Part shown: positions 35,910-46,060 of the stretch, in pieces
How the letters are laid out: the number at the start of each line of letters is the position of its first letter
Position numbering within the stretch: the first letter of the stretch is position 1
Source of the DNA: Alistipes sp047174275
Lineage (GTDB): Bacteria; Bacteroidota; Bacteroidia; Bacteroidales; Rikenellaceae
Length of the DNA stretch: 64,000 nt
NCBI GenBank assembly: GCA_047174275.1
Contig: JBCQUC010000002.1
Location: 1 to 64,000 of the forward strand
Direction of reading: 5' to 3'
Program-made: the position numbers and the translations under genes
Notes under the pieces: model-generated
The model's database searches: none
The model's input: only the letters and a program-made list of their open reading frames with translations
What the model was told of the DNA's origin: nothing

Positions 35910-36983
35910 TTAATCTATTTTATTATTTACAGTTGAACGCCCTGCAAGATCTTGCTCTATAACAGCCAGAACATCTCGACGTGGAAGATGATGTTTTACC
36001 TGTAATATTAGAGCAATAATCATATAGCTTAATGGTCTTGGTGTCTTGACTAATATATTTAGAATAAGTCCATATAGCCCCTTAAACTCCAAGCCATACT
36101 CCGCAATATACTCTCGCCAAAAACCAACCTCCTCAGTATACTTCTTATATCGGTCAATACATTTTGCCAAAAATAGACTTGACAAAGAACGTAAGCGAAT
36201 ACCAATCACATGTTGATTAAAGAGGTGCAAAGAGACCTCGCTCTTCAGACTAAAATTTATAGATATAGGCTCTAACAGCGACTCAAATCTACCACTCGAC
36301 TTCAATAACTCATCGTAGCTATTTACTCGCCCCGACAACTTTCTCGAAGATGGATCGATAACCAGATAATGGTATCCAGCACTATCAGTCAGATAGAGAC
36401 TACCTACATGTGTATAGTATTCAAAGACAAATACATGATCCTCATGAATCGACAACTCCTCATCAAATCGAAGATTATTACTCTTGATTATATCTGTTTT
36501 ATATAGCTTACCCCAAGGGTAACCATTCTGCCAGATATCTTGACGTGTAAACTCAGCTCCAATCTCGGCTCTATCTTTGGTATATACCGCTTCATATTTT
36601 TTATATGAATAGACTCTATTATCTATATCATATAGAGCACCCGAAATGTATATATCTGCGTCGTATTCGTCAACTTTAAAATCGACCAAAAAAGTTGGAT
36701 CAATCCAATCATCAGAGTCAACAAAACAGATATATCTACCCGTTGCCAAATCCAGACCTCTGTTCCTAGCTGTCGATACTCCTCCGTTATTTTTGTGTAT
36801 GACCCTCACTCGACCATCTCGTTGAGCATACTCATCACAGATCTCCCCCGATCTGTCGGAGCTACCATCATTAATGAGTATCAACTCAAAATCACCAAAC
36901 GTCTGAGCCAATATACTATCGATACATCGCTCAATAAATCGCTCAACGTTATATACAGGAATGATAATTGAGATTAGACTCAT
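35910..36983 (-). CDS. Glycosyltransferase family 2
   Basis: 357 residues. ISIIIPVYNVERFIERCIDS at the N-terminus, LINDGSSDRS, and VDSDDW (acidic pair at 91-92) as the metal site. The C-terminal about 130 residues are helical. Placed between the two GT8 genes with gaps of 2-6 bp. Donor unknown. Confidence 0.86.
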   Translation of the reverse strand: MSLISIIIPVYNVERFIERCIDSILAQTFGDFELILINDGSSDRSGEICDEYAQRDGRVRVIHKNNGGVSTARNRGLDLATGRYICFVDSDDWIDPTFLVDFKVDEYDADIYISGALYDIDNRVYSYKKYEAVYTKDRAEIGAEFTRQDIWQNGYPWGKLYKTDIIKSNNLRFDEELSIHEDHVFVFEYYTHVGSLYLTDSAGYHYLVIDPSSRKLSGRVNSYDELLKSSGRFESLLEPISINFSLKSEVSLHLFNQHVIGIRLRSLSSLFLAKCIDRYKKYTEEVGFWREYIAEYGLEFKGLYGLILNILVKTPRPLSYMIIALILQVKHHLPRRDVLAVIEQDLAGRSTVNNKID

Positions 36984-36985
36984 GG

Positions 36986-37918
36986 TTACTCTTCAAATTT
37001 AGGATGAAAATCGATCACCCCTGTTTTTAAATTAATTCGCTGTGAAAGATACAACTTTGCAGCATCTATAAATCGACGCTTTAAAGGTGGAGGCGTAGCT
37101 AAAAAACCTCTCCACGGAGTCTGTTCAAGCAACTTAAACCAATCAGCTGTATATGGATGATTGCACTTATAGTTCCAAGGCTTAACACCACATGTATGTA
37201 CTATAACTGGCTTGAGCCTAGCCTCTTGAAGTTGATCTCGATCTCCCCAATATATACCCTCTTCACCTCTACAGAACATATACTCCTGCACATTATACTT
37301 AAATGGCAACGTAAGACAATCTCCAACAAAGACTCTATTCAAAGCATCTTGATCCTCCCATGTTAGAATTGAGGCGTTCTTCGCTATATAATCAAATATA
37401 GTCTCCGTACAACCCCTCTCTCGCCAGCGCACCGTATCAATCAAACAAACACCCGAGTTAAAATACCCATGCTCTCTATCATATCGCAGACGATTAAAGG
37501 TCTCTATATCAAAACGAATCTTATCGTAGACCATTCCAATTGTGCATCCCTTCATATCAATAGTAAAGAGTTCACTTAGATCTCGACGAACAATAATATC
37601 TCCATCAAGATATAGTATCCGCTCAATCGCAGGATCGATCAATGATGGTATTAAAAGCCTAAAGTATTTAGCTATACTCTGACTATGTATATTAGGATTT
37701 ATTGGACACTTAGCAAGCAGAGCAACATCAACATCATAGAATATAACCTCAGCACGACCATCTACTACCTCTCGAATCTTCGACTTATCATCATCACTAA
37801 CCCCATTCACAAAGAGGTGAAAATGAAGATCTTGCCCAGCATTACTCTCACAAATTGAGGTAATAGCCACTCCACTCGGCATTACATAGCCACTGTCAAA
37901 ACTTAATGCTATATCCAT
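36986..37918 (-). CDS. Glycosyltransferase family 8
   Basis: 310 residues with GT8 features: DIALSFDSGYVMPSGVAITSI, DxD at Asp105-Gly-Asp107 (YLDGDII), TWEDQDALNRVF and HTCGVKPWNY. Paralogous to the GT8 gene at 34998-35903. Likely adds a hexose from a UDP-sugar to the repeat unit. Confidence 0.88.
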   Translation of the reverse strand: MDIALSFDSGYVMPSGVAITSICESNAGQDLHFHLFVNGVSDDDKSKIREVVDGRAEVIFYDVDVALLAKCPINPNIHSQSIAKYFRLLIPSLIDPAIERILYLDGDIIVRRDLSELFTIDMKGCTIGMVYDKIRFDIETFNRLRYDREHGYFNSGVCLIDTVRWRERGCTETIFDYIAKNASILTWEDQDALNRVFVGDCLTLPFKYNVQEYMFCRGEEGIYWGDRDQLQEARLKPVIVHTCGVKPWNYKCNHPYTADWFKLLEQTPWRGFLATPPPLKRRFIDAAKLYLSQRINLKTGVIDFHPKFEE

Positions 37919-37937
37919 GACACTCTTTTATCGTTCT

Positions 37938-38753
37938 CTATTTTTTTATCGTTCGCACAACCTTTCGCCACACTCTCAAGAGAGGATTAAGACACATGTA
38001 TATCGTTGGGTGATAGTTTCTCAACTTCCACTCCCAATCTTTATTATCCTCTAACCAACTACCATTACACAAATGTATTGCATATGAATCATCCTTCAGA
38101 TAGAGCATATTACCAACGAATACATCTGACTTTTTAATCATCATATTATCCTCCAACAGCTGATCTTCATCAACATACCGATAGCCATACTTCAGAGCAT
38201 TAAGCGTAATATGTTTACCAATTATAAGCTCCGAGAGATCTATCTTTCCATCAGCTGTATGGAAACTCTTACGTTGATAATACTCTAAACAATCCTTCAA
38301 ATATGGTAACCCTGGTACAGATGCCATTAACGCCGCCTGAATACTCCAACCAAGTATAAACTCATTAGGATCTTTAGGTCTGAAATTCTCATCTAACTTC
38401 AACGGCTCTGTTGGATAGAAGTGTGGATGAACCTCATGTGAGGTAAAGAAGTTATACCCCAAGAACTCATCAAATGACCTCATCACCTTTATATCTGTAT
38501 CCATGTAGATTCCACCCTCAGTGTAAAGAGCATACAACCTTACATAATCCGTTACAAATGCCCACTTGCGAGCTTTATATGCATCCCTAACAAATGGTAC
38601 AGAGTCAAAATCAAAACTACTAGAGTCCCATAGTCTGAGTTTATAGTCGGGCAGATACTTGCTCCAACTCTCCATACACTTCTTAATAAACGGTGGCATC
38701 TCCTCACCACTAAACCAGCAATAATGAATAACCTTTGGAATCCTATTCTCCAT
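37938..38753 (-). CDS. Glycosyltransferase family 32-like, DXD sugar-binding type
   Basis: 271 residues. IPKVIHYCWFSGEEMPPFIKK at the start and ALYTEGGIYMDTDIKV with DxD at Asp85-Thr-Asp87 are diagnostic of the GT32/Gly_transf_sug family, common in capsule loci. It probably transfers a galactose- or mannose-type residue; donor not determined. Confidence 0.87.
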   Translation of the reverse strand: MENRIPKVIHYCWFSGEEMPPFIKKCMESWSKYLPDYKLRLWDSSSFDFDSVPFVRDAYKARKWAFVTDYVRLYALYTEGGIYMDTDIKVMRSFDEFLGYNFFTSHEVHPHFYPTEPLKLDENFRPKDPNEFILGWSIQAALMASVPGLPYLKDCLEYYQRKSFHTADGKIDLSELIIGKHITLNALKYGYRYVDEDQLLEDNMMIKKSDVFVGNMLYLKDDSYAIHLCNGSWLEDNKDWEWKLRNYHPTIYMCLNPLLRVWRKVVRTIKK

Positions 38754-38759
38754 ACTATT

Positions 38760-39716
38760 TTATTTTTTTCCTCTTCCTAATATTAACTTTAATATCTGAT
38801 CGCTAAACCAAATATTTGGTGTTATTAGTAGATTCAACACCTTAAACTTCAGACCATTTGTCTCTCGTCTATATGGCAATGACGTTGCAACATCGAGTAT
38901 TTTAAGCCTCTCCTCCTTAGGCAACCCTAACCTATAAGCCATAATCACAGTGTACAAAAGATCCGATGTTGTACGACGATTTATTGACAAAAACGAAGCA
39001 CCATGCTCTCGACACATATCATACCCTCTTAATGCAACTAACTTAAGTGCCAACGCACGTATGTATGATGGCTCTTGATAGGCTCTTTCTCCATCTGGAA
39101 AAACATAATGGTAGTTACGTATATATTTCGGAAGAATATTTATATCTTTTATAAACGAACAATAGTGCAAGACAAATTCACAATCCTCATTATATTTAAT
39201 CTCTGTGTTGAAGAGAATATTATTATCTATGATTATACTACGCCTGAAAATAGTTGCCCACACATAGTTTATGGTGCTATAATCATAGAGATATAGAATT
39301 TTATCGGCACAAGAGTTCGCTCTATCTATTGTGATCGAGCGTAAAAACTGTGATCCATCAGACTTCTCCCATATTGCATTCTGAAAAAGCAGATCCTCTC
39401 CTTGATAGTTGTCAATATAATCCCTCAACCAATCTCTCTCAACCCAATCATCGGCATCAAGGAATGTTATGAACTCTCCCTTTGCCTCCTTTATTCCAAT
39501 ATTACGAGCCGAACTAACTCCACCATTCTCCTTAGTGAATACCCTTACTCTAGAGTCCTTAACCTCATACTCTCTCAACAGTTGAAGAGTCTCATCTCGA
39601 CTACCATCATCAATACATAAAAGCTCGAAGTCGGGATACGACTGATTGAGAGCACTCTCAATGCAACGATCTAATGTCTTAGCGGCATTATATAGAGGAA
39701 TAATTACTGAAATCAT
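38760..39716 (-). CDS. Glycosyltransferase family 2
   Basis: 318 residues. ISVIIPLYNAAKTLDRCIES, CIDDGSRDETL and FLDADDWVERDWL place it in GT2. The C-terminal region is helical and basic (LKLILGRGKK). Its start codon abuts the stop of the next upstream GT2 gene at 39716, so the two are likely co-translated. Confidence 0.86.
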   Translation of the reverse strand: MISVIIPLYNAAKTLDRCIESALNQSYPDFELLCIDDGSRDETLQLLREYEVKDSRVRVFTKENGGVSSARNIGIKEAKGEFITFLDADDWVERDWLRDYIDNYQGEDLLFQNAIWEKSDGSQFLRSITIDRANSCADKILYLYDYSTINYVWATIFRRSIIIDNNILFNTEIKYNEDCEFVLHYCSFIKDINILPKYIRNYHYVFPDGERAYQEPSYIRALALKLVALRGYDMCREHGASFLSINRRTTSDLLYTVIMAYRLGLPKEERLKILDVATSLPYRRETNGLKFKVLNLLITPNIWFSDQILKLILGRGKK

Positions 39717-40660
39717 TACAGATCAAACTTACGTATTATTCTCAATGCTATCTTCCATCCGAAAATAGCAGACAAGATACTTAATACTCTACGAGGCGGT
39801 AGTTTAAACGACTCTCCCAACAGATCAAATTGGCGATATATCTCTGGCATAACAGCCTTACACGATGGATAATTTACATATACATAAAGCCCTAGTCGAG
39901 CACTACACAACTCACGCATCCTCTTATCATCACGATACTCCAGCAACATTGTAGAGATCATCTCAAAGGTACGAAGCACCGATCTATGCGCCTCAACAGA
40001 GAGTTTTGTACTAACTCCAATACCAGTCTGTCGCCATATTGCATACTCTCCAGGAACCGACAATGCACAATCTGCGGAGACGGCTACACGAGCAAAAAAC
40101 TCTCCATCTTGATTCTTTATTACACTCTCGTCCCAACCTCCAGATTTTACGACCAAATCACGAGACATCAAATGGCAGTGTGGGCATTGCCACCCCTTAC
40201 CCTCCAGAATACTACATACTAACTCGATACCTGGTCTGTGATCTACATCTAATGACCTAGGAGGATCGAACATTACATCATTGGGATGCAGCATCCTCAC
40301 AGGTGAGAAGATCAGTGTATCACGACCTCCATCGACCAACATACGCTCCATCTGAGCCTTAATCAGATTGTCAGAGCAGTAATCATCGGCATCTAGAAAC
40401 TTAACATACTCACCACGACTCATCTCAAAAGCATAGTTGCGAGCCGCATTTCCACCCTTCTTTGGATTTGTATATATGCGTACACTCTCAGACTCAAACG
40501 CCTTCGCTGCCGCCAACGAACCATCTGTAGAGTGGTCATCTACGATCACAATCTCAATATTGGGATAGCTCTGCTGCTGTAGCTTACGAATCGTATCAGC
40601 AATATAGATCTCCGCATTATATAGCGGTATGCAAATTGACACTAATGGAGGTGTAGACAT
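39716..40660 (-). CDS. Glycosyltransferase family 2
   Basis: 314 residues. SICIPLYNAEIYIADTIRKL, IVDDHSTDGSL and FLDADDYCSDNL are the GT2 motifs, and the loop CHLMSRDLVVKSGGWDE is typical of the WcaA-like subgroup. No membrane helix of note. Donor unknown. Confidence 0.85.
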   Translation of the reverse strand: MSTPPLVSICIPLYNAEIYIADTIRKLQQQSYPNIEIVIVDDHSTDGSLAAAKAFESESVRIYTNPKKGGNAARNYAFEMSRGEYVKFLDADDYCSDNLIKAQMERMLVDGGRDTLIFSPVRMLHPNDVMFDPPRSLDVDHRPGIELVCSILEGKGWQCPHCHLMSRDLVVKSGGWDESVIKNQDGEFFARVAVSADCALSVPGEYAIWRQTGIGVSTKLSVEAHRSVLRTFEMISTMLLEYRDDKRMRELCSARLGLYVYVNYPSCKAVMPEIYRQFDLLGESFKLPPRRVLSILSAIFGWKIALRIIRKFDL

Positions 40661-40669
40661 TTTACTCTA

Positions 40670-41656
40670 TTATTTATTAAATAAAAAACTCACAACTCTA
40701 ATTCTTATCATCCATTTTGGCAGCAACATATAACTAAACCCGATTTTATGTCTAAATGAAACTTTTGGCGATTTAACTAATCGATGCAATGTTTTTTTAT
40801 AAAAATTTGTACACTTATCTATATCTTCCAAAGGATAACTCTCAATATCTCGCCACACTAAAACAAACTTTAGAACACCCCCAAGTATAATATCTCGAGA
40901 GTTTATCAAACAAGTGGGTGGATACAAAAAAATCTCCTCAAATATCATCAACCATGAGATAATCGACCGATCTCGATACTTACATGTCATGATTGAATCT
41001 GGATTATCTCGATATATATAAGATGGAATATGGCAAAAAGCAATGCTATTTATGTGAGCAGCAACTATCTGTGTCCAATAGGTATCTTCATGAACAATAC
41101 CCTCCTTAAACCACAACTCATTCTCTATTACAAAATCTCGTTTTATAAGTTTATTCCATGCCATAGGTGACATTCGACTTTGGGGAAAATAACAACTATA
41201 TATCCAACTCTTGTCACAACTATACTCAGGAAAATCAAACTCATCAAAGCAATCATCTCGATTAACTCCATCAAAATGAGAGACAATCCGACCTTGAACA
41301 AGATCAACCCCTCTATAAGTCTCCGCTAAAGCGACTAAATTCTCAATACACTCAGCTGTTATATCATCATCACTATCTAGAAAATAGATATAATCCCCTG
41401 TTGCAGCCTTAATTCCACTATTACGACCAGCCGACAAACCTCGATTCTCTTCGTGGTGCAGAATTTTAAACTCAAAATTTAGAGTATGTTGAGATATAAG
41501 ACCCTCTATAATCTCTATACTTCGACATGGAGTACAATCATCTATAAATATACACTCAATAACTCCTCTGTAACTCTGCGTCAATACAGAATCCACACAT
41601 CTTACAATATACCTCTCTACATTATAAACAGGAATTATTATCGAGACCTTTATCAT
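40670..41656 (-). CDS. Glycosyltransferase family 2, one of a paralogous pair
   Basis: 328 residues. IIIPVYNVERYIVRCVDSVL and YFLDSDDDITAECI are the GT2 core. The middle and end (YRGVDLVQGR, EYSCDKSWIY, YRDRSIISWL) closely parallel the gene at 43757-44758, so the two are paralogues. The DUF2264 and acyltransferase genes lie between them. They probably make related linkages. Confidence 0.86.
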   Translation of the reverse strand: MIKVSIIIPVYNVERYIVRCVDSVLTQSYRGVIECIFIDDCTPCRSIEIIEGLISQHTLNFEFKILHHEENRGLSAGRNSGIKAATGDYIYFLDSDDDITAECIENLVALAETYRGVDLVQGRIVSHFDGVNRDDCFDEFDFPEYSCDKSWIYSCYFPQSRMSPMAWNKLIKRDFVIENELWFKEGIVHEDTYWTQIVAAHINSIAFCHIPSYIYRDNPDSIMTCKYRDRSIISWLMIFEEIFLYPPTCLINSRDIILGGVLKFVLVWRDIESYPLEDIDKCTNFYKKTLHRLVKSPKVSFRHKIGFSYMLLPKWMIRIRVVSFLFNK

Positions 41657-41742
41657 TCATTAACAACTAAGTAGTGTAAAACAATTATCGCCATATTTTT
41701 AAAAGCACTCTTAAAAACATACCAATAATTATTTTACCCTAC

Positions 41743-42945
41743 TTACAACCCAAAACGTCGACAAACCATTCGTCGAATAATTCGCAATGAACGCAGAATA
41801 GAGTCACGCAGAGTAATATCATGCAGAGCATGATCCGCCGCAATATCCTCACCATTAAACGCCTTAAGAGAGCTCCAAGCTGTAGCCTCCTTCTGCCAAA
41901 AATCTGAGTTCTGATCCAACCCTAAACAGAGAAAAAATGTGGTACAGTGATAAGCACTTCCCATCGACACATAGGACTCTGCAATAGAGGGTTGAGCTCC
42001 ACTAATTCCTATCGACAAAAAGCCATCGGCAAGAAAATTAGCCTCTGTCGACATAAATCGCTCTAAAAGTCGATCCATAGCACCCCTAATCTGCGAAAGG
42101 CTCAAACTATCAGGGATAAGACCTAGCAAAACTCCCTGCGACATAACATTAAAAGCACCCAATCGACATATATGCGTCCTACCCCAAATTGGGTATGTCC
42201 CCTCTGGAGAGATTGTACGCTCCTGAATCTCAAAATATCGTTTATATCGCAATAACGCTCTATCGTAATATTGTTTAGCCCACGCTTCGTTATGGCGGAT
42301 AGCGGATAGTAATATATCCATCAACATCGGATGAATGACATAACTATTATAATAATCCATGCTAAAAAGCTCACCATCACCATAGATACCATCCCCTAAA
42401 TAGAAATCCAGATCAAAAGAGTCAACTCCATAGCGCAATCGCTTAGGGTCATGCTCCTCACCTACACTCAACAGAAACGCCTCAATAATAGAGCTAAAGA
42501 GCAACCAATTATTATCCGCAGGTTTAAATCTACGCGTAGACTTTAGCCCCACAATCAATCGCTGTTGTATCTCTCCACCAATCTCCACCCACAACGATGG
42601 TGCTCGGAGGAGTCCCTGTGCAAGATATGCCGAATCCACAAGCGATTGAGAGCTATTTTCAAATGAGATATAATCTTTTGATCCTTTTCGAGTTATACTA
42701 TCAAGTGTCTTTATAAGCTGTTCTCGACACTCCGAACGTTGTTTAACCTCCAGCTCAGCTCCTCCCTTTAGCTCGATCCAAGGTGCAATACCACACAAAA
42801 TACGCCCAATAGCCTCAAGATATTGATCCTCACATGAGGAGGTGTTCAACCTCGGCATCTTTAACCTCAAAGTCTCAGACGCTCCGCACTCCAATACTGG
42901 ATATACTATCTTATATAGAGCATTAACCCACTCAGATCGATTCAT
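41743..42945 (-). CDS. DUF2264-family protein, cytoplasmic
   Basis: 400 residues, helical, of the DUF2264 type (SFDLDFYLGDGIYGDGELFSMDYYNSYVIHP is a recognisable block, likely part of an (alpha/alpha)6 toroid). DUF2264 relatives are usually exported glycoside hydrolases/lyases in polysaccharide utilisation loci and, as I recall, underlie CAZy GH154 (beta-glucuronidase). This copy has no signal peptide and sits in a synthesis operon, so it may trim or edit the glycan or be a recruited enzyme. Function unassigned. Confidence 0.75.
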   Translation of the reverse strand: MNRSEWVNALYKIVYPVLECGASETLRLKMPRLNTSSCEDQYLEAIGRILCGIAPWIELKGGAELEVKQRSECREQLIKTLDSITRKGSKDYISFENSSQSLVDSAYLAQGLLRAPSLWVEIGGEIQQRLIVGLKSTRRFKPADNNWLLFSSIIEAFLLSVGEEHDPKRLRYGVDSFDLDFYLGDGIYGDGELFSMDYYNSYVIHPMLMDILLSAIRHNEAWAKQYYDRALLRYKRYFEIQERTISPEGTYPIWGRTHICRLGAFNVMSQGVLLGLIPDSLSLSQIRGAMDRLLERFMSTEANFLADGFLSIGISGAQPSIAESYVSMGSAYHCTTFFLCLGLDQNSDFWQKEATAWSSLKAFNGEDIAADHALHDITLRDSILRSLRIIRRMVCRRFGL

Positions 42946-42948
42946 ATG

Positions 42949-43740
42949 CTACAAGTTATTCTCTTTGACACACATCGAGACCTCATTCATAATGGTCGAA
43001 TTTGCCTTGTACTCACCCTTCAAAATCGTTGTTCCGTATGCGACAACACACTTATCCCCAATGGTCACCCCCTTCAAAATAGAGACTCCACGCGAAATCC
43101 AACAATCATCGCCAATATGAACGGGCTTTGTTACAGGCTTCTCAAACTCAAGACCAAAATCTGGATACTGTCGGTCTGTTATCTCTCGACGTTTTTCAGC
43201 ACTGTACATATTGTGTGTATTTGTATCCCAAATTGCACAATCATACGATATTTGATTATAACTGCCAATCGACACACACTCATCTGCACGAATCTCTGTA
43301 CGTTGATTTATAGCGTTACGATCCCCAACTGTCACAGCACCCTTAAATCGAATCCAGATAACACAACTTATCCTATTGTAACTACCCACTCTCAACGATC
43401 CTCGTACCTCGAATCGAGGTGGATAGCCATCAGTTGATTTACTCAAAATATTATAGTCGCCTATTGTACATCTACCATCATATACCGCGATCTCGAATTT
43501 TGCAATAGTATTACACTTACCGATCTCTGCAACGCTATCACCCTGCAAATATATAGTACTCTCCTTAATCTGCGTCCCCTCACCAATCACACATCTACAC
43601 CCTCTCGAGACATAAATAACAGAGTCTTTAATCGAGACACCTCTCCCAATAATAAGTTCTGCACCTTCCTCCAGAGTCACCTTAGAGCCAGATAGTAAGT
43701 ACTTCCACCTCTTACTCCGTATTTTGCTTAGTATCGACAT
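42949..43740 (-). CDS. Hexapeptide-repeat acyltransferase
   Basis: 263 residues from the ATG at 43740; the codon before it is TTG, so the ATG is preferred. Long left-handed beta-helix with repeats from about residue 25 (EGAELIIGRGVSIKDSVIYV) to the end and a C-terminal CoA-site pattern DDCWISRGVSILKGVTIGDK. The helix is longer than in WcaF, like exopolysaccharide O-acetyltransferases. It starts 16 bp after the upstream GT2 gene. Confidence 0.8.
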   Translation of the reverse strand: MSILSKIRSKRWKYLLSGSKVTLEEGAELIIGRGVSIKDSVIYVSRGCRCVIGEGTQIKESTIYLQGDSVAEIGKCNTIAKFEIAVYDGRCTIGDYNILSKSTDGYPPRFEVRGSLRVGSYNRISCVIWIRFKGAVTVGDRNAINQRTEIRADECVSIGSYNQISYDCAIWDTNTHNMYSAEKRREITDRQYPDFGLEFEKPVTKPVHIGDDCWISRGVSILKGVTIGDKCVVAYGTTILKGEYKANSTIMNEVSMCVKENNL

Positions 43741-43756
43741 CAAATCAACTTAATAA

Positions 43757-44758
43757 TTAAAATCCAAATAACCTCTTCACTATAAAGATCTTTATCAACG
43801 ATGGGGAAGACAAAATATATCTAAATCCCAATTTATACCTCAATGATGTTATTGGCGACTTTATCAATGTTAACATCGTATCTTGATATATTCGTAAATA
43901 TCCCAAATAATCCCTTAGTTGATTTGGGGTAACATATCTCCGTTGATTCACGATCTCAATAAGTAGATCTGGAATGATATCCTCTCTATTTATCATAGCA
44001 GGAGGAGGAGAGATAAACGTCTCCAACAACATCTTTAGACGTGATATGTAATCTTTATCTCGATATTTAGTTGTTGTTATACTATCTTCATTAACTCTAT
44101 ATTGATATGTAGGCGTAGAGCAAAATGCGATGCTTTTAATATGTGCAGAGGCAATAAGACTCCAATAGGAGTCCTCATAAACAATTCCATCTTTAAAGAA
44201 AAGTTGATTATCGAATATAAAACTACGTCTCATAAGTCGATTCCACACTGCTCGTGGACGAAAATAGTTCTTATATATCCACTCTTTGTCGCAACTATAT
44301 TCAGGATGATTTTTCTCCGAATAGTCATCAGTTCTTGCAACGCCATCAACTACAGAGAAACGCCGCCCCTGTACAATATCAACCCCTCTATACTTCTCAG
44401 CTAAATCAACTAATAACTCGATACACTCTGGGATAATATCATCATCACTATCGAGAAAATATAGATAATCACCACTAGCGGCACGCAAACATGTATTCCG
44501 AGCAGATGCTACCCCCATGTTTTCCAAATGATCTACTATTTTGAATGTAATATCATTTGATTTAGGCGATTGTTCATATCTTGATATTACACTCTCAATA
44601 ACATCACGGCTCGAATCGGTAGAGCAATCATTGACCATAATACACTCCATTGCCCCCTTATAACTCTGAGCAATCAGAGAATTTAGAGTTCGCTCGATAT
44701 ACCTCTCGACATTGTAGACAGGCATTAGAATCGATATTTTCAAAACACTATTTACCAT
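43757..44758 (-). CDS. Glycosyltransferase family 2, one of a paralogous pair
   Basis: 333 residues. SILMPVYNVERYIERTLNSL, NDCSTDSSRDVI and YFLDSDDDIIPECI are the GT2 motifs. EYSCDKEWIY and HIKSIAFCSTPTYQYRVNEDS match the corresponding segments of the 40670-41656 product. A 152-bp gap follows the pyruvyl transferase gene upstream, the longest inside this part of the operon. Confidence 0.86.
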   Translation of the reverse strand: MVNSVLKISILMPVYNVERYIERTLNSLIAQSYKGAMECIMVNDCSTDSSRDVIESVISRYEQSPKSNDITFKIVDHLENMGVASARNTCLRAASGDYLYFLDSDDDIIPECIELLVDLAEKYRGVDIVQGRRFSVVDGVARTDDYSEKNHPEYSCDKEWIYKNYFRPRAVWNRLMRRSFIFDNQLFFKDGIVYEDSYWSLIASAHIKSIAFCSTPTYQYRVNEDSITTTKYRDKDYISRLKMLLETFISPPPAMINREDIIPDLLIEIVNQRRYVTPNQLRDYLGYLRIYQDTMLTLIKSPITSLRYKLGFRYILSSPSLIKIFIVKRLFGF

Positions 44759-44910
44759 ACAATAACCAATAATAACTTTATCTACCTAATGTATTATATA
44801 ACGACCTATTTCTCTTAGATTCTATGAATCTGCTTAAGTCTTTCTGCTTAAAAATGCTATGAGCTATTTTGCTTTGATTTTTGATTTTGATATCGAAGCT
44901 AATAGTGGTT

Positions 44911-46014
44911 CTATATACTTTCCTTCAAGAAGTCTCTCGATGTACTGCGGAACTCATCAATCTTTGCATTGACTACAGAGTAATCTATCTTTGAATCAAA
45001 TATACTCATATCCATGTCATCAACATTTGTTATATAACGCCCCTCTATATTTGTTTTCTCAAGTAGAGATAACATTCTAGAATCACTACTTTTACCAGAA
45101 CCAAAGACACAGAACTCTCGATTAAACAGAAGTGAAAATACCAATCCATGGAATGAGTGACACACAACATAATCTGCATATTTGAATGCCCCTACAAATT
45201 CAGCAGGTGAGTACGCCTCACCAACATTGCTAAATATATCATATATCTGATAGATCGACACAACTTTAAGCCCCTTAGCTTTTGCAATTTTTGTCGCCAA
45301 TGCCAACGTCTCTGGTGTCGTAAAATAGACTAATACATACCCTGTTGATTTCGGCTTAACTGCCATTTCATGCCACACTCCACTATCTACAAGAAGAGTG
45401 GGGTCACATACAAGTTGAGAATCTACATTAAATTCAGACTTTAAACAATCCTGTAATTCAGACTCTCGAACGCTAATCTTATCAAAAAGAGGTAAAAAAG
45501 AGGCTACACTCCCTCTTTGTTTATCATCGAATGAATACTTCGAACTACTCGCTGCATATGTAATTCTTTTAGCACCCTCTCCGATCTCAAAATTACCCCA
45601 AAAAAGGTTATCTAAACCTCGCGTGAGACCATAATTCCAAACCTGATCGCTACCGACTACATAGACATCGTAATTCGTGTTGCAATATATATTTGTCTCA
45701 TCACACTCCTTTGAAAGTTTTATATACTGTGCATTAAACTTATCAAACGATCTATTATATTTTACTCTTTTGCAGGTATATCGTAGAGTTAAAACAATCC
45801 AATTGAGAAACCTTAATGGAGTAGGAGTGTTTGAAGTTGGATCTGCTTCAAACTTATAAAAAGAGCGATAAAGATTTAATAAATAATCAGGTCTATAATC
45901 GATTATCTCTACTTCATGCCCCAAACTGGCGATATACGTCTGCAGAGCATACCCCTGTAATACTGCCCCATAATTATTTGCACAGTGAAACGTTAATATA
46001 CCAATTTTTTTCAT
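44911..46014 (-). CDS. Polysaccharide pyruvyl transferase family protein
   Basis: 367 residues. KIGILTFHCANNYGAVLQGYAL, VVGSDQVWNYG and the late HSFHGLVFSLLFNREF motif define the CsaB/WcaK-like family. Members add a ketal pyruvate from phosphoenolpyruvate to a sugar of the repeat unit. It follows the MenD-like gene. The pyruvylated residue is unknown. Confidence 0.87.
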   Translation of the reverse strand: MKKIGILTFHCANNYGAVLQGYALQTYIASLGHEVEIIDYRPDYLLNLYRSFYKFEADPTSNTPTPLRFLNWIVLTLRYTCKRVKYNRSFDKFNAQYIKLSKECDETNIYCNTNYDVYVVGSDQVWNYGLTRGLDNLFWGNFEIGEGAKRITYAASSSKYSFDDKQRGSVASFLPLFDKISVRESELQDCLKSEFNVDSQLVCDPTLLVDSGVWHEMAVKPKSTGYVLVYFTTPETLALATKIAKAKGLKVVSIYQIYDIFSNVGEAYSPAEFVGAFKYADYVVCHSFHGLVFSLLFNREFCVFGSGKSSDSRMLSLLEKTNIEGRYITNVDDMDMSIFDSKIDYSVVNAKIDEFRSTSRDFLKESI

Positions 46015-46060
46015 CTACAAAAGGCTCTTTTTATATTTTTACAATCAAAGTCTTGTGAGA

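Noticed and set aside
44778..44924. Open frame of about 48 codons without a start codon in the gap after the pyruvyl transferase gene
   Set aside because: It has no ATG, no recognisable motif and lies in AT-rich DNA; a chance open frame or untraceable remnant is as likely as a gene fragment.
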